DNA of 9,455 bases. Source: JAABSQ01 sp964573705 (GTDB taxonomy: Bacteria > Desulfobacterota > Desulfobacteria > Desulfobacterales > Desulfococcaceae). The stretch is from assembly GCA_964573705.1 (NCBI GenBank), contig CAZNLT010000209.1, positions 1-9,455 of the forward strand, read 5' to 3'. This document shows positions 1 through 7,144 of this stretch, piece by piece. The position numbers and the translations under genes were made by a program. The notes beneath the pieces were generated by a model. That model saw only the letters and a list, made by a program, of their open reading frames with translations, was not told where the DNA came from and made no database searches. Numbering within the stretch: position 1 is the first letter of the stretch; each line of letters starts with the position of its first letter.

Positions 1-2
1 AT

Positions 3-2126
3 GGAGCCCAATATGGCCCTTTTGAGTGCCACATCTTCTCCATCCCCTCCGGCGAAAAACGCCTTTCCTTCACCCATCACGAAAACATTGTCCTCGCCAC
101 CGCTATTTCCCCGGACGGCCGACTGGCGGCCACCGGCGGGGGAAATGATCAGGAAGTCTACCTCTGGGACACCCGCACCGGAGCGGTCCGGCAGAAGCTG
201 GTCGGGAAAGGAAAACTGGTCTGGAGTGTGGGCTTTGGAAAGGATGGGCGGTCGGTTGCGTGGGGGAAGGGATGGGAACAATCTGATTTGTTGCAACGGG
301 GTAATCTCCAACAGAGCTTTCAAATTGCGGAATCCGGTAACGAGTACAAGTTAAGCCTTGGCGAATCCCTGACCGGCGCCAGCGGATACATTCGCGGAAT
401 CGATTCCGCCGGAACCATTTCCATTCGCACCCCCAATGGAAATAGCCACCCCACCCTCCAGATCCTTCACAACGGCCAGGTCCGGCATGAAATCACCCGC
501 GGATCAACCGACGGCTATGATCACCGCAGCCTGACCCTGACCCCGGCAGGCCGGATCGCCATCAGCGGCGGAATGAATGGCGTCATCACCGCCTACGATA
601 CGCGCACCGGCGAAAAAATCCACGACTTCATCGGCCACACCGGCGACGTCTGGGGCGTCGCCGTCTCCCCGGACGGAAAACGGCTGATCTCCGGCTCTGC
701 CGACCAGACGGTCAAGCTCTGGGATATCGCCACCGGCCGGAACCTGCTTACCATTTTCCACGGCTCGGACAACGAATGGGTCGCCTGGACCCCCGAAGGG
801 TATTATGACTCCTCCCTCAACGGCGACCGGTACATCGGCTGGCATCTCAACCGGGGACCGGACCGCTCGGCTCTCTACTACCCCGCCTCCCAGTTCGCCG
901 ACAAATTCCGCAAGCCCCTGGTGGCAGCCGCCTATCTGGAAACCGGCGGTGATCTCACCAAAGCCCTGGCCCTGGCCGAACAGCGCCGCCCCGGCCGCCA
1001 GCAGGTCGAACGGGCCGATGCTGGGGACATCACAGAAGCCCTGCCGCCCCGGGTCTTTTTTACCGCCCCGCAGGCAGACCAGGAAACCCGCAACGACACC
1101 ATCTGCGTCTCAGCCGGGGCCGAGTCCCTCACCGCCGCGCCGGTGACCGACATCTGGTTCGTCCTCAACGGCCGGCAGACCCGCGGCATCACACGGAAAC
1201 AATCGTCCCTCGATCCGAAAATAAACCTCAGCGGCCGGAAGGCTTCGGTGGAGCAGTGCTTTGAACTGGCAGAAGGCCGCAACCAGATCGCCCTCTTCGC
1301 CGCCACCCGGGACGGCCGGTCCCAGCCGGAGATCCTCAAAGTCACCCGCGCCGCGGCCCCGGCCCGTCAGGAGGATGTCTTCAAACCCGACCTCTACGTC
1401 CTCTCCATCGGCGTCTCCGAGTACGCCAACCCGGCCTACAACCTCAACGTGGCCCACCGGGACGCTGAGGCCGTGGCCGACGCCTTCCGGCTGCAGAAGG
1501 GCCGGCTGTACCGGAACGTCCACGTCAAACTCCTCACCGACCGGCAGGCCACCGCCGACAACGTCCTCGACGGCCTCGACTGGATACTCAAGGAATCGAC
1601 CCAGAAAGACCTCAGCGTCATCTTCATCGCCGGTCACGGAGAAAACGACGAAGGCAACAACTACTACTTCATCCCCCATGACGGCGACATCGACCGGCTG
1701 CGGCGCACCGGCGTGCGCTGGTACGACTTCGAGGATGTCATCAGCCGCCTGCCCTCCAAAACCCTGATGATGGTGGACACCTGCCGTAGCGGCAACATCA
1801 CCGGAACCCGCAGGCGCGGCGCCGCCGACAACACCGAAGCCCTGCGGGAGCTGATGAAAGCCTCCCCCGGCCTCATCGTCATGGCCGCATCCACCGGCCA
1901 GGAGTTCAGCATCGAAAAAGCCGAATGGGGCCACGGCGCCTTCACCAAAGCCCTGGTGGAGGGCCTCCGCGACTTCAAGGCCGACTACGACAACAACCGC
2001 TCCCTTGACATCAAGGAACTCGACCTCTACGTCACCCAGCGCGTCAAGGAACTCACCAACGGCAAACAGCACGCGACAACGGAGATCCCGAAGATCATGC
2101 CGAATTTTCCGATTGCGGTGCGGTGA
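3..2126 (+). CDS. WD40-repeat / caspase-like (peptidase C14) protein, 5'-truncated
   Basis: The frame is open from base 3 to the stop at 2124-2126 (707 residues seen). The first in-frame ATG (228) falls inside a WD40 blade, so the true start lies upstream of the window. WD40-type blades are visible at about nt 75-165 (SPDGRLAATGG ... VYLWDTRTG), 540-620 and 625-730 (GHTGDVWGVAVSPDGK ... VKLWD). A linker follows (WTPEGYYDSS, then YIGWHLNRG), then a beta-rich stretch (about 1050-1375). The caspase-fold domain starts near 1383 (LYVLSIGVSEY). The likely catalytic dyad is His at 1635-1637 (FIAGHGE) and Cys at 1782-1784 (MMVDTCRSG). Both are intact, so peptidase activity is expected. Beta-propellers usually bind proteins, so a sensor-plus-protease role is inferred; the substrate is unknown. 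Codons are strongly biased to C at the third position. The assignment to WD40 plus C14 is firm; the biological role is not. Confidence 0.93.
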   Translation, partial: GAQYGPFECHIFSIPSGEKRLSFTHHENIVLATAISPDGRLAATGGGNDQEVYLWDTRTGAVRQKLVGKGKLVWSVGFGKDGRSVAWGKGWEQSDLLQRGNLQQSFQIAESGNEYKLSLGESLTGASGYIRGIDSAGTISIRTPNGNSHPTLQILHNGQVRHEITRGSTDGYDHRSLTLTPAGRIAISGGMNGVITAYDTRTGEKIHDFIGHTGDVWGVAVSPDGKRLISGSADQTVKLWDIATGRNLLTIFHGSDNEWVAWTPEGYYDSSLNGDRYIGWHLNRGPDRSALYYPASQFADKFRKPLVAAAYLETGGDLTKALALAEQRRPGRQQVERADAGDITEALPPRVFFTAPQADQETRNDTICVSAGAESLTAAPVTDIWFVLNGRQTRGITRKQSSLDPKINLSGRKASVEQCFELAEGRNQIALFAATRDGRSQPEILKVTRAAAPARQEDVFKPDLYVLSIGVSEYANPAYNLNVAHRDAEAVADAFRLQKGRLYRNVHVKLLTDRQATADNVLDGLDWILKESTQKDLSVIFIAGHGENDEGNNYYFIPHDGDIDRLRRTGVRWYDFEDVISRLPSKTLMMVDTCRSGNITGTRRRGAADNTEALRELMKASPGLIVMAASTGQEFSIEKAEWGHGAFTKALVEGLRDFKADYDNNRSLDIKELDLYVTQRVKELTNGKQHATTEIPKIMPNFPIAVR

Positions 2127-2157
2127 GGGAGGGCATATGATGGTTTCGGCAGTGTCG

Positions 2158-2202
2158 AAAAAACGGGGCGCCGGATGAAATCAGCGCCTTCACCGGCCCC
2201 CG
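2158..2202 (-). terminator. Possible minus-strand intrinsic terminator
   Basis: CGGGG (2164-2168) pairs with CCCCG (2198-2202), and GCCGG (2170-2174) pairs with CCGGC (2193-2197). This gives a 10-bp GC stem with one bulged C (2169) and an 18-nt loop. Six A's at 2158-2163 lie directly outside the stem, so on the minus strand the hairpin is followed by a T6 tract, as in a Rho-independent terminator. On the plus strand no T tract follows. It could stop antisense readthrough from the minus-strand PBP gene before it reaches the WD40-caspase gene, or it may simply be a hairpin in the leader of the next gene. Confidence 0.4.
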
Positions 2203-2211
2203 ATTCCCCGG

Positions 2212-2217
2212 AAAGGA
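2212..2217 (+). promoter_or_regulatory. Ribosome binding site of the AAA/PDDEXK gene
   Basis: AAAGGA lies 7 nt before the ATG at 2225 and supports that start. An ATG pair at 2137-2142 opens only a 13-codon frame. Confidence 0.55.
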
Positions 2218-2224
2218 ACCGACC

Positions 2225-3799
2225 ATGACGGAAGCACTCCTTCCAATCGGCATTCAGGACTTTGAAACCATCAGAAGCGGGGGGTTTGTCTATGTGGACA
2301 AGACCCGGTATCTTTATGATCTGGCAAAACCGGGTCAGGGCTTCTATTTCCTTTCCCGCCCCCGCCGCTTCGGAAAATCCCTGACCATTTCCACCCTCCG
2401 CAGTCTGTTTCAGGGCAAAAAAGATCTGTTCGAGGGTCTCTGGATCTCCCGGCAGGGAAACTGGGAGTGGGACAGGTATCCGGTGGTCATCATTGATTTC
2501 AATGAACTGGCGCAGGATACGCCGGAGAATCTGAAGCGGTCCCTTGAACATCATCTTCTCAGGATCGCCGGTCAGAACCGCATTGCTCTGAAAGATATGC
2601 TGCTGCCCGCAAAGTTTGCGTCGCTTTTGATCTCGCTGTCGCAAAAGGCGGGAAAACCGGTGGCGGTTCTGGTGGACGAGTACGACAAGCCGATCATCTC
2701 CCACCTGGGGAAGGGGCCGGAAGCGCTGGAGATCGCCCGGCAGAACCGGGAAGTCATGAAATCCTTCTTCGGCATCCTCAAGGGTGCGCACGTATCGCCG
2801 TGTCTTCGATTCGTTTTCTTTACCGGCATATCCAGGTTCAGCCGGGTGTCCATCTTTTCCGACCTGAACAACCTGGAAGATATTTCCATGACGGAAGATC
2901 ATGCCGACATGCTGGGGTATACCCAGGAAGAACTGGTGCGGTATTTCAGGCCGCATATTCTTGCCATGGGAGAAAAGCTCGGGATTCCGGAAACGGAAAT
3001 GATCACCAGACTTGCGGACTATTACAACGGCTACCGCTTTTCTCCAAAGGATGTTCGGGTGTACAATCCCTTTTCCGTCATGTCCGCCCTGAAGCAGAAA
3101 TCCTTCCATAATTTCTGGTTTGAAACCGGAACTCCGACCTTTCTGGTGAATCTCCTGCGGGAGCGCAATTATCCGCTCCCTCTGCTGGAAAACCTTGAGA
3201 GCGATGAGGCAGTTTTCGGCACATACGAACCGGAAAACCTGAAACCAGAAGCGATTCTGTTTCAAACCGGCTACATCACCATCAAGGATGTCGAAGATCA
3301 TATCTACCATTTCGATTACCCGAACAGGGAAGTAAAAACCTCCTTTCTGAAGCAGCTTGTAACCTCCTTTATCGATACGAACGGCTCATACGCACAGTTT
3401 CTGCGCCTGTCGAAATACCTTCGGGAAGAATCACTGGAGGAATTTTTCGAAACCATCCGCGCCATCTTCGCCGCCATCCCCTTCAATCTGGAAACCAGAC
3501 GGGATGAAGCCTATTTCCACACCATTTTTTATCTGCTGGTCATCGGCTCGGGGGTGAATGCCGACAGTGAAGTGCTGACCTGCGAAGGCCGGATCGATCT
3601 GGTGATGGAATTTCATGACCGGATCTATATCATCGAATTCAAGTGCAACCAGAGCGCAGCAGCCGCCCTGCGGCAGATACACCGCAAAAACTATGCGGAT
3701 AAATACCGGCAGCGCGGAAAAAAGATCATCCTGATGGGCATCAACTTCGATTCCGAAAAACGGAATGTCGCGGAATGGAAGCGGGAGACAGTAACGTAA
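2225..3799 (+). CDS. AAA-ATPase-like protein with C-terminal PD-(D/E)XK nuclease-type domain
   Basis: 524 residues, complete. The N-terminal part matches the AAA-ATPase-like family (PF09820 type): opening LPIGIQDFETIRSGG, a degenerate Walker A at 44-52 (SRPRRFGKS, lacking the usual first glycine, as is normal for this family), Walker B at 146-154 (VAVLVDEYD), a sensor-like FFTGISRFS near 198-206, and the family hallmarks YYNGYRFS (266-273) and VYNPFSVM (279-286). The C-terminal part matches the DUF1703/PDDEXK_9 type: an acidic residue near E429, then GRID (455-458) and EFK (471-473) as the putative metal and catalytic residues. The length is typical. The cellular function of these proteins is not established; they often occur as many paralogues in a genome. 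It follows the WD40-caspase gene by 98 bp and converges on the PBP gene. Its codon use and base composition look less GC-rich than both neighbours, which fits independent acquisition. The family call is firm; nuclease activity is inferred. Confidence 0.93.
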   Translation: MTEALLPIGIQDFETIRSGGFVYVDKTRYLYDLAKPGQGFYFLSRPRRFGKSLTISTLRSLFQGKKDLFEGLWISRQGNWEWDRYPVVIIDFNELAQDTPENLKRSLEHHLLRIAGQNRIALKDMLLPAKFASLLISLSQKAGKPVAVLVDEYDKPIISHLGKGPEALEIARQNREVMKSFFGILKGAHVSPCLRFVFFTGISRFSRVSIFSDLNNLEDISMTEDHADMLGYTQEELVRYFRPHILAMGEKLGIPETEMITRLADYYNGYRFSPKDVRVYNPFSVMSALKQKSFHNFWFETGTPTFLVNLLRERNYPLPLLENLESDEAVFGTYEPENLKPEAILFQTGYITIKDVEDHIYHFDYPNREVKTSFLKQLVTSFIDTNGSYAQFLRLSKYLREESLEEFFETIRAIFAAIPFNLETRRDEAYFHTIFYLLVIGSGVNADSEVLTCEGRIDLVMEFHDRIYIIEFKCNQSAAAALRQIHRKNYADKYRQRGKKIILMGINFDSEKRNVAEWKRETVT

Positions 3800-3825
3800 G
3801 TCCCACTTCCATCCTGATTGCGCAT

Positions 3826-6681
3826 TCACCGGTTCGCCAGCCGCACATCCGCGGGAATCGACTTTGGCTTTTCCTTCCCGCTTGCCGGCAACGGCATATC
3901 CGGCAATCCCATATATTGGTGCACGCTTCGGTTGAAATCCCGCCAGACCAGGGCCGGGGCGCCGGAGCCGGAGATGTTCGGCATGGGGGCGGGGTTGTCG
4001 TGTCCGAACCAGACGGCGGTGACCAGGTGGGCGGAGTACCCGAGAAACCATGCATCCCGGTTGTCCTGGGTGGTGCCGCTTTTGCCCGCGATGTCGGGGT
4101 GGCCGGTGAAAACGGCGCGCTCACCGGTGCCGCCTTCGGTCAGCACCGCCGACAGCATGCGGTTCATGTCTTTCAGGTGATCTTCCTGAACCACCCTTTT
4201 TCCGGCCGGGGCCGCATGCCGGTAGACGATGTCCCCCCGCCGGTTCCGGATCAGCAGGATGCCGTACGGCGTCACCTTTCGGCCGCCGTTGGCGAAGGCC
4301 GCATAGGCCCGGGTGATGTCCATCATGGTGACCTCATTGGTGCCCAGGGCCAGGGCGGGCTCTTCCTTCATTTTCGTTCCGATGCCCAGCCGCGCGGCGG
4401 TTTCGGTCACGCGGTCCAGACCCACCTCGCGGGCCATCCATACCGCTGCGGCATTCCGGGAGGTTTTCAGGGCCTGAATCATCGACATATATCCGTAGTA
4501 GCGGTCATCCCAGTTGCGGGGCCAGCCGTCGATCGGTGAAAAATCGTACACCCACGGCTCCTCCGGATCTCGACCGTCTTCCAGGGCCGCCAGATAGACA
4601 AACGCCTTGAACAGAGATCCCGGCTGCCGCCTGGCCTGAACCGCCCGGTTGTATTGGCTCTTTGCATAATCCCTGCCCCCGATCATCGCCCGCACGGCCC
4701 CGTCCGGGGCCATGGACAGAAGGGCGGTCTGGGTGTCGCCGGATATGCTCCCGTAGCGGATCCGGTTCTTGACGGTAAATTCACCGTAGAGCTGGATTTC
4801 CGGGTTCAGGGTCGTGATGACCGTCAGTGTGCCGTCGATGCCTTTGCACACCTTCTGAATCTGCGGTCTGATCCAGTCAAAAAAATAGCGGTGTTCGATG
4901 GAGCGGAGTTGTCTGCCGCCTTTCCGTACACCGATCCGCCTGGCCTGCCGGGCATCTTCAGCAGTAATATGCCCCTGCGCTACCAGAGAATTCAGCACGA
5001 GATCGGCCCGCTCTTTTGCGGTATCCGGATGGTCCGAATAATTCCGCCGGGCCGGGCTGGGGATCGAACCGACGATCATGCAGCTTTCATACAGGTTGAG
5101 ATCCTTGGCCCGTTTGTCGAAATGCATCCGGGCGGCGGTTTCGATGCCGTAGCAGTTCCGTCCCAGGTAGATCTGGTTGAGGTACATCTCCAAGATCTCC
5201 GGTTTGGTGTAGCGCTGCTCGATTTTTATCGCCAGGACCAGCTCTCGGGCCTTTCTCAGAAGGGTTCGGTCGCCGGAGAGCATCATGTTCTTGGCCAGCT
5301 GCTGGGTGATGGAGCTGCCTCCCTGAAGCCGTCCGGTAAAGGCCATCTTCACCGCGGCCCGGGCCATGCCCGGGAGGTCGAAGCCCGGGTGGTCCATGAA
5401 GCGGCGGTCTTCCATGGTGAGCAGTGCATCGGTCAGATGGGGCGGCAGGCTGTCGTAGGCTACCGGCAGGCTTTTTTTGATGTCGATAAATTGGATATTG
5501 TCGCCCGTTTTATCGATGGTGATGCTCGAATGAGAGGTGATCGTCTGAAGGGAATCCACCCCCGGAAGGGTCAGGTACAGCCATCCGAACCCCGCCGCTG
5601 CTAAAAATACCATGGCGAAGCCGGCCAGACCGAGCCTGCGGAATCCGATTTTTCGAAGCACTCGGTAAAAGCATCTCAACAGAATGGCTATAAAATCGGC
5701 GATCAGGGCGATCGGTTTCCACAATACCCAGGCCGGCCGTCTCCTTGCGGGCTGATCCGGAGAGGACCCTGCCGGCGCAGGATTTTCCGAGGCAGGCCAC
5801 GGATCGGAGTGGGGAACATTTTCAAACCCGGGGTGCCCGGGAAACGGAGATTCCGAGCCGGGTCGGCGGTTTCGGCCCCACCCCAGCCGGGCGGTCAGAT
5901 GACGCATCAATGAAAGGGTGACGAATACCACGACCGCCGTCAGGAAAAAGAGGCTGGGCGCCAGGGTGGTGATGCTGAAGAAAAAAGAATCCCAATCCAG
6001 GGCGCGGTGGAACCCGTCGCCGGTAAAGGCGGAGAAAAAGGCCCGCCAGGTGTCGGCGGTCCGCGCCAGGTCTTCGGGGATCATGGTGAAGGTGTAGGCC
6101 TCAGCCCGGTTGTAGGAGGAGAGGGCTTTGATGCCGAACATGGTGATGAAGGCGAACAGACCGGCGAAACAGAGATTCACGGCCATGGTGAAAAAGCCGG
6201 CGACGGCGCCCTTGTCCGGCCGGGCGAGGCGTCCGGCGCACCCGATCATCACCCGCACCGCCAGGGCGTCGAAGAGGTAGTTGAAGGGATACAGAAATTC
6301 GGTTCGGTAGAAATGGCCGCTGAACGGCAGCAGAGAGGGCAGGGTGCGGGCGATGGCCTCCCCGGCGGCCGCGTCCTGTTCGAGCAGGCGGCCCGTCAGA
6401 ATAGCGATACTCGTCAGGAGCACGCTCCCCAGAAAGATCAGCCCGAAGGTGCCCCGGAAAACACGGTCATGGGCGCGGACCATCCACTGGGAGGTCCGGG
6501 TGACGGCGGCGGTGACGCCGGGGAAGATCCGGTGCTTTCGTATCTCGCCCGCCCCTTGCGGCCCGCGGTCGGCATCCAAAAACAGGAGCATCAGTCCGGA
6601 GAGTTCCAGCCACAGGACCGTCAAGAAAAGACATCCGACCGCTGCCGTCACGTGAAATAATCCCGAACTCATTGTCATCAT
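3826..6681 (-). CDS. Class A penicillin-binding protein (GT51 transglycosylase / transpeptidase) with extra N-terminal membrane region
   Basis: 951 residues from the ATG at 6681-6679; the next codon (6678) is also ATG, and either could be used with the strong AGGAGGA site upstream. It polymerises lipid II glycan strands and cross-links peptides at the outer face of the inner membrane. The canonical anchor helix is at about 351-372. The GT51 domain (about 392-567) has the catalytic Glu424 in MEDRRFMDHPGFD, GGSSITQQLAKN (454-465) and the region ending EMYLNQIYLG (498-507). The transpeptidase domain has SLFK with Ser689/Lys692, SRN (741-743) and KSGT (867-870, a variant of KTGT). All key residues are present. 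Unusually, about 320 residues precede the anchor: hydrophobic segments near 11-36, 79-97, 163-184 and 240-259, possibly also 129-149 and 320-341, then a Pro/Ser-rich linker (about 273-316). Class A PBPs normally start with one helix. I do not recognise the N-terminal region. The C-terminal tail is short. Confidence 0.94.
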   Translation of the reverse strand: MMTMSSGLFHVTAAVGCLFLTVLWLELSGLMLLFLDADRGPQGAGEIRKHRIFPGVTAAVTRTSQWMVRAHDRVFRGTFGLIFLGSVLLTSIAILTGRLLEQDAAAGEAIARTLPSLLPFSGHFYRTEFLYPFNYLFDALAVRVMIGCAGRLARPDKGAVAGFFTMAVNLCFAGLFAFITMFGIKALSSYNRAEAYTFTMIPEDLARTADTWRAFFSAFTGDGFHRALDWDSFFFSITTLAPSLFFLTAVVVFVTLSLMRHLTARLGWGRNRRPGSESPFPGHPGFENVPHSDPWPASENPAPAGSSPDQPARRRPAWVLWKPIALIADFIAILLRCFYRVLRKIGFRRLGLAGFAMVFLAAAGFGWLYLTLPGVDSLQTITSHSSITIDKTGDNIQFIDIKKSLPVAYDSLPPHLTDALLTMEDRRFMDHPGFDLPGMARAAVKMAFTGRLQGGSSITQQLAKNMMLSGDRTLLRKARELVLAIKIEQRYTKPEILEMYLNQIYLGRNCYGIETAARMHFDKRAKDLNLYESCMIVGSIPSPARRNYSDHPDTAKERADLVLNSLVAQGHITAEDARQARRIGVRKGGRQLRSIEHRYFFDWIRPQIQKVCKGIDGTLTVITTLNPEIQLYGEFTVKNRIRYGSISGDTQTALLSMAPDGAVRAMIGGRDYAKSQYNRAVQARRQPGSLFKAFVYLAALEDGRDPEEPWVYDFSPIDGWPRNWDDRYYGYMSMIQALKTSRNAAAVWMAREVGLDRVTETAARLGIGTKMKEEPALALGTNEVTMMDITRAYAAFANGGRKVTPYGILLIRNRRGDIVYRHAAPAGKRVVQEDHLKDMNRMLSAVLTEGGTGERAVFTGHPDIAGKSGTTQDNRDAWFLGYSAHLVTAVWFGHDNPAPMPNISGSGAPALVWRDFNRSVHQYMGLPDMPLPASGKEKPKSIPADVRLANR

Positions 6682-6685
6682 CCTG

Positions 6686-6692
6686 TCCTCCT
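6686..6692 (-). promoter_or_regulatory. Ribosome binding site deciding the PBP start
   Basis: On the minus strand AGGAGGA lies 4 nt before the ATG at 6681 and 7 nt before the ATG at 6678. The frame stays open upstream to an ATG at 6945, but that 88-codon extension is Lys/Arg-rich, has no family match I recognise, and is separated from the membrane helix by this strong site. The short form is therefore preferred. Confidence 0.75.
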
Positions 6693-6959
6693 CATGAATT
6701 GATTTACCGTTGGCCTTTATTTTTATTTGACGGCCGGCTCGGGATTTCTGCTTGATTTTTTCGACGGTTTTTTGCTTTTGTTTGAACCGGCCGTCGGTGA
6801 AGGGCATAGAAGAAAAAGTCGGGCGGTGTTTCAGCATGCGGCCTGATACAGCGGGTCCGAAAATTTTGCACAAAAATTGCATAATCCATCTTCCGGAACC
6901 GCCCTTCCCGGGTTCCCTGCAGATGAGGGTGGGCGTCCGGTCCAATAGGAATAGGGGTT

Positions 6960-6977
6960 CGCCGTTGAAAAACGGTG
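6960..6977 (+). other. Hairpin with GAAA tetraloop upstream of the caspase-FGE gene
   Basis: CGCCGTT (6960-6966) pairs with AACGGTG (6971-6977), including one G-T pair, around the loop GAAA (6967-6970). It lies about 170 bp before the start at 7145. If transcribed it would form a stable GNRA-capped stem. I compared the flanks by eye with c-di-GMP-I riboswitch consensus elements and did not find a match, so no riboswitch is called. Confidence 0.35.
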
Positions 6978-7129
6978 GGCGGCGGCCGGGGGGAGGACTA
7001 AAACACGGCCGTCGGGCGACAAAATTTTGAAAATGAACACCCGCATTCCGTACCGGACGAGGAGAAACCCACCGTCCGGCCGGGTCAGTCTCGGGTGTCG
7101 ATTGAAATATCTCAATGAATGACCAGGAG

Positions 7130-7136
7130 AGGAGGT
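7130..7136 (+). promoter_or_regulatory. Ribosome binding site deciding the caspase-FGE start
   Basis: AGGAGGT lies 8 nt before the ATG at 7145. An in-frame ATG at 7115 lies upstream of this site and would put ten charged residues before the signal peptide, so 7145 is the better start. Confidence 0.8.
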
Positions 7137-7144
7137 CTGAAAAA

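Larger units (their letters stand above)
6682..7144. other. Divergent intergenic region (PBP / caspase-FGE)
   Basis: This 463-bp stretch separates two divergently transcribed genes and should hold promoters for both. I could not identify a convincing -35/-10 pair or a sigma-54 site on either strand. Visible structures are a 9-bp inverted repeat, GACGGCCGG (6729-6737) with CCGGCCGTC (6787-6795); AT-rich patches at 6713-6728 and 6860-6885; a GAAA-tetraloop hairpin at 6960-6977; and a perfect palindrome CAAAATTTTG (7020-7029) that could be an operator half or chance. Open frames crossing it on both strands have no recognisable protein family. Confidence 0.6.

Noticed and set aside
1..354. 117-codon open frame starting at base 1
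   Set aside because: It overlaps the WD40 coding frame, which gives clear WD40 motifs (SPDG, LWD) in frame 3; this one gives low-complexity Ser/Pro-rich sequence.
1110..2072. Long minus-strand open frame opposite the caspase domain
   Set aside because: Shadow of a strongly C-biased coding strand; Gly/Val/Ala-rich with no motifs.
2027..3310. 427-codon minus-strand open frame opposite the AAA gene
   Set aside because: The plus strand has full family motifs from Walker A to the PDDEXK residues; the minus frame has none and crosses an intergenic region.
6682..6945. 88-codon upstream extension of the PBP reading frame
   Set aside because: A strong AGGAGGA site lies directly before the ATG pair at 6681/6678; the extension is Lys/Arg-rich and matches no PBP feature.
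6950..7029. c-di-GMP-I riboswitch suggested by the GAAA-capped stem
   Set aside because: The conserved bases expected around the GNRA stem and its receptor are not present by eye.
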